A DNA stretch of 64,000 nucleotides. Source: Actinoplanes lutulentus. Lineage in GTDB: Bacteria; Actinomycetota; Actinomycetes; Mycobacteriales; Micromonosporaceae. Below, in pieces: positions 41,555 through 50,852 of the stretch. The stretch lies in the NCBI RefSeq assembly GCF_003259845.1, contig NZ_QLMJ01000003.1, forward strand, positions 62,001 through 126,000. The letters are read 5' to 3'. The translations under genes and the position numbers were made by a program. Each line of letters opens with the position of its first letter. The first letter of the stretch is position 1. The notes beneath the pieces are model-generated. The model was not told the DNA's origin. It saw only the letters and a list, made by a program, of their open reading frames with translations, and made no database searches.

Positions 41555-42955
41555 TCAGCGGGTGCGGTCGATCACCGCGTTCTGTGCTGCCGCGTACTGC
41601 TCCCGGATCAGCGGGACGGGTGCGTCCTCGTAGATCTCGGGGCTGGCCGCCGACCACGAGGGCGGGTTGTCCCCGCCGAGCACGACCCAGGCCGCCTGGC
41701 GGGCCGCGCCGTCGGCGACGTACTCGCCGGGCGGCGGGACCAGCACCGGCTTGCCGAAGAGCGCGGGCGCGATGCGGCGAACCGCCTCGCTGCGCGCCCC
41801 TCCACCGACCAGCACGATCCGGTTGGCCGCGGCGCCCTGCGCGACCAGGGCGTCCAGGCCGGCGGCGAGGGCGCAGAGCATCCCCTCGACGGCGGCCCGG
41901 GCCAGGTGCGCCGGGTCCGAGGTCTTGAGCGTGAGCCCGTGGATCGCACCGGTGGCGTCCGGCCGGTTCGGCGTCCGTTCCCCTTCCAGGTACGGCACCA
42001 GGACCAGGCCGTCGGCGCCCGCCGGGGCGGACAGCGCGAGCCTGGACAACTCGTCGTGGTCGACGCCGAGCAGCTTGGAAGCCGCGTCGAGCACCCGGGC
42101 CGCGTTGAGCGTCACCACGATCGGCAGGAACCGCCCGGTGGTGTCGGCGAAGCCGGCCACCGTGCCGCTGGGGTCGATCGGAGCCACGTCGGAGGAGACG
42201 AAGACCGTGCCGGACGTGCCGATCGAGACGATCACGTCGCCGGGCAGCGCGCCGGTGCCGAGAGCGGCCGCCGCGTTGTCACCGGCGCCGGGACCGAGCG
42301 GCGCACCGTTGGGGAGGCGACCGGCGATGCCGGTCGGTTCCAGCACCTCGGGTACCCGAATCCGCCGGCCGAAACCAAGTTCGAGCAGGTCCAGACGGTA
42401 TTCGCCGGTCTTCGCGGACCAGTAGAGCGTGCCGCTGGCGTCGCTGCGGTCGGTCTTGATGTCCGCGATGTCGGTCGACCCGGAGAGTTTCCAGGTCAGC
42501 CAGTCGTGTGGCAGGCAGACCAGGGCAACCCGAGCCGCGTTCTCCGGCTCATTGCGGGCCAGCCAGCGCAGCTTGGTCAGCGTGAAGCTGGCGACCGGGA
42601 CGATGCCCACGGCCTCCGCCCACTTCTCGCCGCCACCCAGCTCCTCGATCAGGTCGGCGGCCGCGCCGGCGCTGCGTGTGTCGTTCCACAGCAGCGCCGG
42701 GCGGACCACCTCACCGTTCTCGTCCAGCACGACCATGCCGTGCTGCTGGCCGGCGACCGAGGCGGCGACGACGTCGTCGAGACCGCCGGCTTCCTCGATC
42801 GCCTGCTGCAGCGCGGCCCACCAGGCGTCCGGATGCACCTCGGTGCCGTCCGGATGGCTCGCCCGTCCCTGCCGGACCAGCTCGCCGGTCTCGGCGTCGC
42901 GGATCACGACCTTGCAGGACTGGGTAGAGCTGTCGATCCCGGCAACCAGAGCCAT
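41555..42955 (-). CDS. xylB: Xylulokinase
   Basis: ATP-dependent phosphorylation of D-xylulose, second step of xylose use, cytosolic. The 466-residue FGGY-family kinase begins [20 protein letters not shown] (phosphate-1 motif) and has [61 protein letters not shown] and the C-terminal [26 protein letters not shown]. Substrate-specific Asp is in PHDW / SDASGT context. It starts 2 bp after xylA, forming a two-gene operon. Confidence 0.96.
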   Translation of the reverse strand: MALVAGIDSSTQSCKVVIRDAETGELVRQGRASHPDGTEVHPDAWWAALQQAIEEAGGLDDVVAASVAGQQHGMVVLDENGEVVRPALLWNDTRSAGAAADLIEELGGGEKWAEAVGIVPVASFTLTKLRWLARNEPENAARVALVCLPHDWLTWKLSGSTDIADIKTDRSDASGTLYWSAKTGEYRLDLLELGFGRRIRVPEVLEPTGIAGRLPNGAPLGPGAGDNAAAALGTGALPGDVIVSIGTSGTVFVSSDVAPIDPSGTVAGFADTTGRFLPIVVTLNAARVLDAASKLLGVDHDELSRLALSAPAGADGLVLVPYLEGERTPNRPDATGAIHGLTLKTSDPAHLARAAVEGMLCALAAGLDALVAQGAAANRIVLVGGGARSEAVRRIAPALFGKPVLVPPPGEYVADGAARQAAWVVLGGDNPPSWSAASPEIYEDAPVPLIREQYAAAQNAVIDRTR

Positions 42956-42957
42956 GG

Positions 42958-44142
42958 TCAGCGGGCTCCGAGGAGGTGGTCGATCGCGAGCTGGTTCAGC
43001 TTCACGAAGCCGAAGCCCTTGGCGCCGACGGCGTCAGCGTCGTAGTCCTCGAAGGCGGACTTGTCGGCGAGCAGCTCGGCGTAGCCCTCACCCGGGTTCA
43101 GCGTCGGGGTCTTGAGCTCGGCGACCTTGCTGGCGGCGAGCGCCTCCTGCACCTCGGGGTCGGCGCGGAACGCCTTGGCCCGCTCCTTGAGCAGCAGGTA
43201 CATCCGGATGTTGGCCTTGGCCGAGTCCCAGACGCCGTCGTAGTCCTCGGTGCGGGACGGCTTGTAGTCGAAGTGACGCGGTCCGTCGTACGCCGCGCTG
43301 CCGTCCGCGCCGTTCTCCAGGAGGTCGACCAGGGAGAACGCGTTGAGCAGGTCACCGTGGCCGAAGACCAGGTCCTGGTCGAACTTCGGGCCGTGCTGAC
43401 CGTTCAGGTCGATGTGGAAGAGCTTCTTGTGCCACAGCGCCTGGGCGATGCCCTGGGTGAAGTTGAGGTTCGACATCTGCTCGTGCCCGGTCTCCGGGTT
43501 GATGCCGAACAGCTCGGAACGCTCCAGCTCCTGCACGAACGCGATGGCGTGGCCGGCGGTCGGGAGAAGGATGTCGCCGCGGGGCTCGTTCGGCTTCGGC
43601 TCGATGGCGAAGCGGAGGCCGTAACCACGGTCCTCGGAGTACTGCGCGAGCAGGTTGAGCGCCTCGCGGTAACGGTCGAGGGCAGCGCCGACGTCCTTGG
43701 CCGAGTCGTACTCAGCGCCCTCGCGGCCGCCCCAGAGCACCAGGGTCTTGGCACCCAGCTCGGCGCCGAGGTCCATCTGGCGCAGCACCTTGCGGATCGC
43801 GTAACGCCGCACGGAGCGGTCGTTGCTGGTGAAGCCGCCGTCCTTGAACACCGGGTGGGTGAACAGGTTGGTGGTCACCATCGGGACGATCAGGCCGGTC
43901 TCGTCGAGCGCCTTCTTGAAGCCCGCGATGATCCCGTCGCGGGTCTGGGCGTCCGCGCCGAAGGGCACCAGGTCGTCGTCGTGGAAGGTGATGCCGTAAG
44001 CGCCGATCTCGGCGAGCTTGTGCACCGCCTCCACCGGGTCGAGTGCCGCGCGGGTGGCGTCACCGAACGCGTCACGAGCCTGCCAGCCAACGGTCCAGAG
44101 ACCGAAGGAGAACTTGTCATCGCGTGTGGCCTGGACAGACAC
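42958..44142 (-). CDS. xylA: Xylose isomerase
   Basis: Converts D-xylose to D-xylulose. The 394-residue TIM barrel matches actinomycete XylA (D-xylose/glucose isomerase): [37 protein letters not shown] (catalytic His), [30 protein letters not shown] (metal Glu), [28 protein letters not shown] and [28 protein letters not shown] start at 44142 with GGAGGT upstream. Transcription should begin at the TTGACA/AATAAT promoter in the 74-bp gap shared with the ROK regulator. Confidence 0.98.
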   Translation of the reverse strand: MSVQATRDDKFSFGLWTVGWQARDAFGDATRAALDPVEAVHKLAEIGAYGITFHDDDLVPFGADAQTRDGIIAGFKKALDETGLIVPMVTTNLFTHPVFKDGGFTSNDRSVRRYAIRKVLRQMDLGAELGAKTLVLWGGREGAEYDSAKDVGAALDRYREALNLLAQYSEDRGYGLRFAIEPKPNEPRGDILLPTAGHAIAFVQELERSELFGINPETGHEQMSNLNFTQGIAQALWHKKLFHIDLNGQHGPKFDQDLVFGHGDLLNAFSLVDLLENGADGSAAYDGPRHFDYKPSRTEDYDGVWDSAKANIRMYLLLKERAKAFRADPEVQEALAASKVAELKTPTLNPGEGYAELLADKSAFEDYDADAVGAKGFGFVKLNQLAIDHLLGAR

Positions 44143-44164
44143 GGTTACCTCCGGGAAACGCGGT

Positions 44165-44212
44165 TGATTTGTTTATTGGTTGAATTATTTGCCGGGGGTA
44201 TGGCATTGTCAA
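44165..44212 (-). promoter_or_regulatory. xylAB promoter and probable ROK-regulator operator
   Basis: On the minus strand TTGACA (44207-44212) and AATAAT (44184-44189) are spaced by exactly 17 bp, a near-consensus promoter, rare in this GC-rich DNA. The A/T-rich TTTGTTTATTGGTTGAATT element (44169-44187) lies over the -10 and start and is the natural site for the divergent XylR-like repressor. The -35 overlaps the regulator's Shine-Dalgarno region. Confidence 0.75.
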
Positions 44213-44216
44213 GGGC

Positions 44217-45344
44217 GTGACGGCCCGCCTGACTTCTCGTTCCAGCGCACCCGTCCGGCAATCGAGCGTGCGAGCCCATAATCTCGCGCTCGTGCTGCAT
44301 ACCGTGGCAAACAGCACAGATCGGCCATCACGAGCGGGCGTCGCCGCCGTGACCGGGCTCACCCGGGCCACCGTCTCGGCGCTCGTCGACGACCTGGTCG
44401 CCGGTGGTCTGATCACTGAGATGGACCCGCCTCCGCGTACCGGCGCCGGGCGTCCCGCGGTCGGGCTCGCGCTCAGCTCGGCCGGTCCGGCCGGTCTCGG
44501 CTGCGAGATCAACGTCGACTACCTGGCCGCCTGCGTGGTCGATCTGACCGGCACGGTCCGGCAGCGATTCGTCGAGCACGCCGACCAGCGCCCCTCCGGC
44601 GCCGAGCGGTCCCTGGAATCGCTGGGCAGGCTCGCCGCCCGGGCCCGGCTCGCCGCCGAGGCCGAGGGCCTGACCGTGGCCGGCGCCGCGCTCGCCGTGC
44701 CCGGCCTGGTCGCCGGGAACGGCTCGGTGCGGGTCGCACCCAACCTCGATTGGCAGGATGTCGACGCCCCGGCGCTGTTACGCGCCGTGCCCGAGCTGGC
44801 CGACCTGCCGATCAGCGTGGACAACGAGGCCAACCTCGCCGCGCTCGGCGAGCTGCGGGTCTCCGGCGGAGACCCCACATTTCTGTACGTGTCCGGCGAG
44901 GTCGGCATCGGCGCGGGACTGGTGCTCGACGGCCGGCTCTACCGGGGTGTGCGCGGGTGGAGCGGCGAGATCGGGCATGTCACCGTCTATCCGGACGGCC
45001 GGCCCTGCCGGTGCGGCGCCCGCGGGTGCCTGGAGCAGTACGCCGGGCAGGAAGCCCTGGCCGGTGACCTGCCCCTGGCCGCGGCCTCCCTCGGCATCGC
45101 CCTGGCCGCCGTGGTCAACCTGCTCGACGTGCCGGTGATCGTGCTCGGCGGGGCGTACGCACCACTCTTCGCCGAATTGCGGGCCGGGATCTCCGAGGAG
45201 CTCAGCCGGCGGGTGCTGACCTCAGGACTCGCCGATGTCGTGCTGCGCCCCGCCGCGCTGGGTGCCGACGCGGCGATGCGCGGGGCGGCCGACACGGTGA
45301 TCCGGGCTGTTCGTGACGATCCTGCGGCGTGGTTGCGCCGTTAG
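44217..45344 (+). CDS. xylR: ROK-family transcriptional regulator, XylR-like
   Basis: A 375-residue repressor. The N-terminal winged helix (about 20-75) is RAHNLALVLHTVANSTDRPSRAGVAAVTGLTRATVSALVDDLVAGGLITEM; the ROK sugar-binding domain follows with GVRGWSGEIGHVTVYPDGRPCRCGARGCLEQYAG, where the CxCGxxGCLE cysteines and the His bind zinc. Divergent from xylAB, it very likely represses that operon in the absence of xylose and may regulate itself. GTG start at 44217 with AAGGG just upstream. Confidence 0.92.
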   Translation: MTARLTSRSSAPVRQSSVRAHNLALVLHTVANSTDRPSRAGVAAVTGLTRATVSALVDDLVAGGLITEMDPPPRTGAGRPAVGLALSSAGPAGLGCEINVDYLAACVVDLTGTVRQRFVEHADQRPSGAERSLESLGRLAARARLAAEAEGLTVAGAALAVPGLVAGNGSVRVAPNLDWQDVDAPALLRAVPELADLPISVDNEANLAALGELRVSGGDPTFLYVSGEVGIGAGLVLDGRLYRGVRGWSGEIGHVTVYPDGRPCRCGARGCLEQYAGQEALAGDLPLAAASLGIALAAVVNLLDVPVIVLGGAYAPLFAELRAGISEELSRRVLTSGLADVVLRPAALGADAAMRGAADTVIRAVRDDPAAWLRR

Positions 45345-45365
45345 GGCGTACCCAAGGCAATGAAG

Positions 45366-45399
45366 AGCGACCGCCGTCCCCAGAGGGACGGCGGTCGCT
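45366..45399. terminator. Bidirectional terminator
   Basis: Perfect 15-bp stem (45366-45380 with 45385-45399), 4-nt loop, between the convergent ROK regulator and the VWA gene. Confidence 0.85.
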
Positions 45400-45414
45400 G
45401 AGCGTGAGCACCGA

Positions 45415-47175
45415 TCAGCTGGCGCCGGTACGCGTTCCGATCGCTTCGAGGAAGATGTCGCTGATGCGGGCCGGGTCGGGGGCGATGAAGACGCCACTGC
45501 CCTTGACCACAGCCGAGATCTTATCGAGCTCGGCCTTGTTGACCTCGTTACCGATACCGATCAGCACGAGCCGGACCGGCTTCTTCGGGTCGACCGCCTT
45601 CTTCAGCTTCTCCAGGAATTCGCCCTGGCCGAGGCCGTCGGGGTTCAGGTTCTCGCCGTCGGTGAAGAGGATGACCGAGTTGCTCCGGCCGGCCTTCCAG
45701 CCGTTCTGAACCTCCCCGTAAGCGGCGAGAACCGTGTCGTAGAGACCGGTCGCGCCGTCCGGCACCGGGTTGAGCTTGCCGATCGACTCCTGGAGCGCCT
45801 GGCGCCCCGCGGTGAGCGGCGTGATCGGGACCAGTTCCTTGTAAGGCTTGGTGCCGTCCAGGTTCGTGGAGAACCGCCAGACGCCGACCGCCCACTTGTT
45901 GTTGAACAGGGCCAGACCGCCCGCTGCCGCTTCCTGCGTCACCTGGGCACGCGTGGCGCCACCGGCAGTCGGCACGGCCTTGGACATCGAGCCGGACACG
46001 TCGAAGACCGCGAGCACCCGGCCGGGCAGCGTGGTCGCCACCCAGGAACCGACCGCCTGGCTCAGAACCTGGCCGCTGATCCCGGAGGCGGCCTTGCCAC
46101 CCTCGGAGCTGCCCGAGCTCTTCACCGCGGGGGACGCGGCCGGAGCGCCGACCGGAGCCTGGAAGCTCGCGCCGTAGGTGCCATCCGGCGCACGCAGGCC
46201 GACCGAGGCGAGCGTCTCCTTGAAGGCGCCGCTGGACAGCTGGGCGAGCAGACCGTCGGACGCGGCGGCCTTCAGCGAGTCGACACCCTGCGGCATCACC
46301 GCGTACGGGTAGTCGAGCGGCGTCGGCGCCGGCTGCATGTAGATCGCGCTGAGCTGCACGGCCGGGCGCTGGGCGTTGTACGCCACCACGTCCTCCTCGG
46401 ACAGCGGCGCGGCCTGGAGGCTGTTGCCCAGGTCGTTGGCGTCGTTCGACTTCGGGAACTGCTGGAGCAGCTCCTCACGCAGCGACGAGCGGTTCTCGGA
46501 GAGCGCGGTCAGCGCCTGCACCTTCTTCAGCTTGCCTTCCTGGCTGCTGCCGGCGATCGCACCGATCGCGAGCAGGCTCGTCAGGCCGGCAGCGTCGCGC
46601 GTCGGGTCGACGATGCCGACCTGCAGCGTGCTCTCCGTGCCGAACTGGCCGAGAAGCTGCGCCCAGTCCATGTTCTTCTCCGGCCAGCCGAAGTTCTTCG
46701 CCACCGGCTCGGGCATCGCGAGCACGATCGGGCTCTGCGCGACCGAAGCGATCTTGGTTGGCTTGAAGCCGGACGCCTCCTGCTGGAGACGCAGGAGCCA
46801 GGTCGACGAATCCGGGAGCCACACGTCGGGAACCGTCACCGTCTCGGGCGCGGTGCCCAGGCCGGCGAGGGCCACGTCGTGATCACGGGAGACGGCACCG
46901 GCGATGTCAGCGGGGTTCGCGGAGGTCACATCGACCGCGACACACGTCCCCGAGACCTCGGCACCACTCGCCGTCCACTGTTGAGCGACCTGTTGGACAG
47001 CAGGCGCGATTTCGGGAGCAGCGGCAACCGACAGGCGCACGGACCCGGTACAACCGGAGTCCGCCAACTGCTGATAACCGAGCCACGTCCCCGCAATTAC
47101 GACGACTATCGCCATCGCACCTCCGACGACGCCCGCTCCCTTTGCGTTGAAGTTTCTACGATGGCGGCCAGACAC
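45415..47175 (-). CDS. Substrate-binding-type plus VWA-domain membrane-anchored protein
   Basis: A 586-residue protein with one N-terminal helix (about 15-34) and an exterior portion. Residues about 45-340 resemble an extracellular solute-binding fold (VRLSVAAAPEIAPAVQQVAQQW ... LDYPYAVMP). Residues about 390-586 are a von Willebrand A domain: VLAVFDVSGSMSKAV is the MIDAS DxSxS, with later TGLYDTVLAAY and VILFTDGENLNPDG. A Ser/Gly/Ala-rich linker separates the two. The fusion is found in actinobacteria; its role is unknown. GTG start at 47175 with a TATAGA box four bases upstream, suggesting a leaderless transcript. Confidence 0.88.
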   Translation of the reverse strand: MSGRHRRNFNAKGAGVVGGAMAIVVVIAGTWLGYQQLADSGCTGSVRLSVAAAPEIAPAVQQVAQQWTASGAEVSGTCVAVDVTSANPADIAGAVSRDHDVALAGLGTAPETVTVPDVWLPDSSTWLLRLQQEASGFKPTKIASVAQSPIVLAMPEPVAKNFGWPEKNMDWAQLLGQFGTESTLQVGIVDPTRDAAGLTSLLAIGAIAGSSQEGKLKKVQALTALSENRSSLREELLQQFPKSNDANDLGNSLQAAPLSEEDVVAYNAQRPAVQLSAIYMQPAPTPLDYPYAVMPQGVDSLKAAASDGLLAQLSSGAFKETLASVGLRAPDGTYGASFQAPVGAPAASPAVKSSGSSEGGKAASGISGQVLSQAVGSWVATTLPGRVLAVFDVSGSMSKAVPTAGGATRAQVTQEAAAGGLALFNNKWAVGVWRFSTNLDGTKPYKELVPITPLTAGRQALQESIGKLNPVPDGATGLYDTVLAAYGEVQNGWKAGRSNSVILFTDGENLNPDGLGQGEFLEKLKKAVDPKKPVRLVLIGIGNEVNKAELDKISAVVKGSGVFIAPDPARISDIFLEAIGTRTGAS

Positions 47176-47363
47176 GCGCTCTATAGTGTCGATCTCGGAA
47201 GCTGAATGCCATATACGTTCGGACGAAAATTACTCAGATTGGCGCTTCCCGATCTAAGAAACACTCTCCGTGACGACTCGGCTTCGATCGGTATCAACTT
47301 TTGGGTTTGTCGCGCCTGATTTGCTCCTAAAGATCACTGACATGCCCGGCTGACCGATCTCCC

Positions 47364-48422
47364 CTATGGCCTGATCATCGGGGGATTCCAGCGGAGCAGA
47401 CAGGTGGGACTCGGTTCACCGGTCGGCTCACCTTGCACACCGGGAATTCCGGTGTCCGGATCGATACGGAAAACCGTCACGTTGTGTGAACGCTCATTGG
47501 CTACGTAGAGGTGATCCCCGAGCAAGATCATGTGCCGCGGCCACACCCCACCGGTCGGCACCTCGGCGATCAACTCGGCCGTCTCACCGTTCCAGGAGAA
47601 CGCGGAAACGGTGTCCGGTCCCCGGTTAGCCACATAGACGAACCTGCCATCGGTACGAATGGTGAGCTCCGACGGATAGACCGGGCCGGACAGCCGGCTC
47701 GCCATGACCGATCCGGCCTGTTCGAGCGTCGGACCGCCCGCCGGGCGGTACCAGGTCACGTCACCGGTCAGCTCGCCGGCGAGCAGCAGCGTCCCGCGGG
47801 AGCCCTTCGCCATGTGCCGCGGGCCGGTGCCGGGCTTCGCCTCCACCGCCGGCTCGGGCAGCCCCAACCGGCCGGAGATCGGGTCGAGCCTCGACCGCCA
47901 CACACGGTCCGAACCCAGATCGGAGATGAGCACATCAGGGCCGTTCGGATCCGGAACGACCTGGTGGGCGTGCGGCGAAGCCTGACGCTCCGTGTTCGGA
48001 CCGGAACCGGAGAGCTGGAGGAGATCACTGCGCTCGGCCGGCACACCCTCGGCGTCAAGCGGGAAGACCGCGACCGATCCGCTGCCGTAGTTCGCCACCA
48101 CCAGGTGCCGGCCATCCCCGGTCACCGCGAGGTGGCAGGGGTCCGAGCCGCCGGTCGGCCGGGTCGCCAGCGGGATCAGCGAGCAGTCCGGCGCCACCGA
48201 GAAGGCGGTGATCGTGCCCTGGTCCAGCTCGTTCACCGCATAGAGCACCGGCAGGGCCGGGTGCTGGGCGAGGAAGGATGGCGACGGGGTGCGGGCGGCG
48301 AGCCCGAGCCGGGTCAGATCACCGGTGGCCGGGTCGCGGCGGAGCAGCGTGATGCCGTCGCCCTCGCCTCCCTTGTCACCGGTGTAACAGCCGACGAAGA
48401 CGTACTCAGCGCTCGTACCCAT
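47364..48422 (-). CDS. Lactonase-family beta-propeller (6-phosphogluconolactonase-like)
   Basis: A 352-residue cytosolic seven-bladed propeller of the YbhE/Pgl type, hydrolysing 6-phosphogluconolactone or another sugar lactone. Blades are marked by VFVGCYTG, LAARTPSPSFLAQHPALPVLYAVNEL, HLAVTGDGRHLVVANYGSGSVAVFPLD, RQASPHAHQVVPDPNGPDVLISDLGSDRVW, GTGPRHMAKG, VYPSELTIRTDGRFVYVANRG and GGVWPRHMILLGDHLYVANERS. The R-H-x-x-x and H-A-H residues cluster on the active face. No SolDevB-type pgl is present here. It is divergent from the promoter at 48472. Confidence 0.92.
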   Translation of the reverse strand: MGTSAEYVFVGCYTGDKGGEGDGITLLRRDPATGDLTRLGLAARTPSPSFLAQHPALPVLYAVNELDQGTITAFSVAPDCSLIPLATRPTGGSDPCHLAVTGDGRHLVVANYGSGSVAVFPLDAEGVPAERSDLLQLSGSGPNTERQASPHAHQVVPDPNGPDVLISDLGSDRVWRSRLDPISGRLGLPEPAVEAKPGTGPRHMAKGSRGTLLLAGELTGDVTWYRPAGGPTLEQAGSVMASRLSGPVYPSELTIRTDGRFVYVANRGPDTVSAFSWNGETAELIAEVPTGGVWPRHMILLGDHLYVANERSHNVTVFRIDPDTGIPGVQGEPTGEPSPTCLLRWNPPMIRP

Positions 48423-48471
48423 GCCCTGATCCCATCACATCAGGATGTCCCCGCAAGTTCGCCTCGCCTTC

Positions 48472-48510
48472 TTGACCGGTACAGAAGACGCGGTTACTGT
48501 ACCGGTACAG
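48472..48510 (+). promoter_or_regulatory. Strong promoter with palindromic operator
   Basis: TTGACC (48472-48477), a 17-bp spacer and TACTGT (48495-48500). The perfect 14-bp palindrome CTGTACCGGTACAG (48497-48510) overlaps the -10, and a half copy ACCGGTACAG (48475-48484) overlaps the -35. A repressor at the palindrome would block transcription of the small gene at 48531. Confidence 0.7.
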
Positions 48511-48530
48511 ATCGCATCTGGAGGTAAGTC

Positions 48531-48722
48531 ATGGAACTACCTGCCGCGTACATCCGTGGCGTCCAGGACATGACCCGAGAGGTTCTGAGCGCCCGGCCCG
48601 ACGCCCCGGTCGTGTCACCTGCGAAAACCTCCGCTCGCACACCACGGGTGCGGCTGGCCCTCTCGCGCGCGCTCTACCGTGCGTCGTGCGTGGTGGCGCC
48701 TGCCGGCCACCGCCCGGCCTGA
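48531..48722 (+). CDS. Small basic protein (63 aa), regulated ORF
   Basis: Starts MELPAAYIRGVQDMTREVLSARPDAPVV and ends in an Arg-rich stretch (RTPRVRLALSRALYRASCVVAPAGHRPA). No family is recognised. Support comes from context: a perfect GGAGGTAAGTC Shine-Dalgarno before the ATG and a well-formed promoter/operator 20-60 bp upstream. It may be a small regulator or a leader peptide for the LacI gene 84 bp downstream. Codon use is not strongly typical, so a non-coding leader remains possible. Confidence 0.55.
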   Translation: MELPAAYIRGVQDMTREVLSARPDAPVVSPAKTSARTPRVRLALSRALYRASCVVAPAGHRPA

Positions 48723-48806
48723 GCTTTGTTCGATCAATGGGCCGGGATCGCCTTCCCTCACCGTCCGGCGGAAGGCGATCCCGGTTCCCGGCGCTACCGT
48801 GTGGAC

Positions 48807-49874
48807 ATGCCCCGGGTGACGCTGCAAACCATCGCCGACCGGGTCGGCGTGAGCCGGATGACCGTGTCGAACGCGTTCTCCCGACCCGACCAGCTCTCCC
48901 CCGCCCTTCGCGAACGGGTTCTGGCCGCCGCGCAGGAGCTCGGTTACGCCGGCCCTGACCCGACCGCGCGGGCCCTCGCCAAGGGCACCACCGGCGCGGT
49001 CGGCATCCTTCTCACCGACTCACTGCGGTACGCGTTCACCGACCTGGTGGCCGGCGGTTTCCTCGCTGCCATCGCCGAGGAGCTGGCGCCGACCGGGCTG
49101 GCGATCACCCTGCTCACCTCGTCCGGCTCCGGCGACGTGGTGCCCGCCCGCGATGTCGCGATCGACGGCGCGGTGGTCTACTCCTGCGACCCCACCTCGC
49201 CGGCCGTGTCCTGGTTGCGTCGCCGGCACCTGCCGATGGTCTTCGTCGATCAGGACCAGGTGGACGACGTGTCCAGTGTCAACATCGCCGACCGCGAGGG
49301 TGCCCGCGCCGCCGCACAGCACCTCGTCGACCTGGGCCACCGGCGGTTCGCCATCGCGATGAACGGTGAGAACGGCCGGCACGGCTTCATCGCGGACCCG
49401 TCGACGCTGGTCGAGGGCCACGCGTCACGCCAGCGCCGGCTCGGCTGGTTCGACGTCCTGGAACCCGCGGGCCTCAAGCCCGCGTTCATCCGTCACCCTC
49501 TGGAGCAGACCGAGGACGTACGCCGGGACGCCCGCTTCCTGCTGTCCGCGGACGACCGGCCGACGGCGTTCCTGTGCTTCTCGGACACCACCGCGGTCGG
49601 CGTCCGGCAAGCCGCCGAGGACCTGGGCCTGCGGGTCCCGGAAGACCTGTCGATCGTCGGGTTCGACGACGGCCCGGTCGCGGTCCGGATGCAGCCGGCC
49701 CTGACCACCGTGCGGCAGGACGTGGTGGAGAAAGGTCGCGCGGCCGCGGCGGCGCTGACCGAGGCCATCCGCCGCTCCCGAGATGGCGCGCCGGCGGCGG
49801 TGTCACACGTTGTCCTGCCTGCCGAGCTGGTGGTACGCGGCAGCAGCGGACCGGCGCCACGGACCCCCGTCTGA
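48807..49874 (+). CDS. LacI-family transcriptional regulator
   Basis: A 355-residue repressor. The N-terminal HTH is PRVTLQTIADRVGVSRMTVSNAFSRPDQLSPALRERVLAAAQELGY, followed by the hinge (GPDPTARALAKG) and a periplasmic-binding-like sugar domain ending in FSDTTAVGVRQAAEDLGLRVPEDLSIVGFDDGPVAVRMQPALTTVRQD. The ATG at 48807 is preferred over the frame start at 48726; TACCGT lies 6 bases upstream, so the mRNA may be leaderless. Targets are unknown; the nearby lactonase, xylose and pectin genes are candidates. Confidence 0.92.
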   Translation: MPRVTLQTIADRVGVSRMTVSNAFSRPDQLSPALRERVLAAAQELGYAGPDPTARALAKGTTGAVGILLTDSLRYAFTDLVAGGFLAAIAEELAPTGLAITLLTSSGSGDVVPARDVAIDGAVVYSCDPTSPAVSWLRRRHLPMVFVDQDQVDDVSSVNIADREGARAAAQHLVDLGHRRFAIAMNGENGRHGFIADPSTLVEGHASRQRRLGWFDVLEPAGLKPAFIRHPLEQTEDVRRDARFLLSADDRPTAFLCFSDTTAVGVRQAAEDLGLRVPEDLSIVGFDDGPVAVRMQPALTTVRQDVVEKGRAAAAALTEAIRRSRDGAPAAVSHVVLPAELVVRGSSGPAPRTPV

Positions 49875-49911
49875 CCCGTGGCGCCGGACCGCTGCGTTTT
49901 CCCGGTGTGTC

Positions 49912-50718
49912 TCAGCCCTTCAGAAGGTCGTAGACGTCCGCCGTGGCCTTCACCGCGTCCGCCGGTACCTCCAGAGAGGCGGCCGAGCCGTACTGGTCGT
50001 AGGTGACCTTGTAGGTGCTCGCCTTGGTCTTGCCGGCGGCCGGGATCTTCACGGTCGCCGTGGAGATCCGGCCCTCGCCGTCCACGACCACCTCGAGCGG
50101 AACGCCCTTGGCCTTCTCACCGAGCGCGGTGAGCGTGGCCCCCTCGACGATCTCCGCCTCGGTCGACTTCGTCAGGTCGGTCGTGCCGGCGTAGTGGCCG
50201 GGTGTGGTCTCTTTCAGATCGTCGGCCGCGGACACCAGCGCCGCGACCGAGCCCGGGTCGACCTCGGCCTCGCTGTACTTCATCTCGGTGACGAAGGAGT
50301 CCTCGGTCTTGGCCGGGTCCAGGGACATCCACTTCTTCGGCAGCTTCGGCAGGCCCATGTCCGCCGTCGCGCCCTTGAAAGCGATCTTGGTCCAGATCTT
50401 CTCCTCGATGACGAGGAACTTCATCGACAGGGTGATCGGGGTGTCCGGCACCTTCTGCGCGATCTCGGCGGTCAGCGCCTTGCCGGCCGGGTCGATCACA
50501 CCGCTGAACGGCGACACACCGCCCTTGACCGTGTAGTGGAACGCCGGCGAGGACTCGTCCGGCACCGCGTCGAGCAGCGTCTCGCTCACGGTCGGCGCGG
50601 GGCTCTGCGCCGCGGTCGTCTTCTCGGTCACGCTCTCGGTGCCGGTGGCCGCACAGGCGGCCAGAGTGGTGCCCGCCAGCAAGAGGGTTCCTGCGGCGGC
50701 GATGCGGTTGCGGATCAT
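49912..50718 (-). CDS. LppX/LprAFG-type lipoprotein
   Basis: A 268-residue lipoprotein: signal peptide 1-21, lipobox LAACA with Cys22. The mature part matches the LppX_LprAFG fold that carries lipids through the periplasm in mycobacteria: FHYTVKGGVSPFSGVIDPAGKALTAEIAQKV ... ILVIEEKIWTKIAF ... YKVTYDQYGSAASLEVPADAV. Which lipid it binds is unknown. It is divergent from the SARP at 50853, with the promoter gap of about 130 bp between. Confidence 0.9.
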   Translation of the reverse strand: MIRNRIAAAGTLLLAGTTLAACAATGTESVTEKTTAAQSPAPTVSETLLDAVPDESSPAFHYTVKGGVSPFSGVIDPAGKALTAEIAQKVPDTPITLSMKFLVIEEKIWTKIAFKGATADMGLPKLPKKWMSLDPAKTEDSFVTEMKYSEAEVDPGSVAALVSAADDLKETTPGHYAGTTDLTKSTEAEIVEGATLTALGEKAKGVPLEVVVDGEGRISTATVKIPAAGKTKASTYKVTYDQYGSAASLEVPADAVKATADVYDLLKG

Positions 50719-50852
50719 GGCTGTCTCCTACGTCGGGGGTAGCTGCCGAGAAGACTCCACAGCACGACTGCCGATGTGCTGCGGCTATGCTGCTGCCGGC
50801 TGCGGTTCTGCTGCCGTCGACAAAAGCGCTGCTCAACAGGAGGGTCGCCGGG

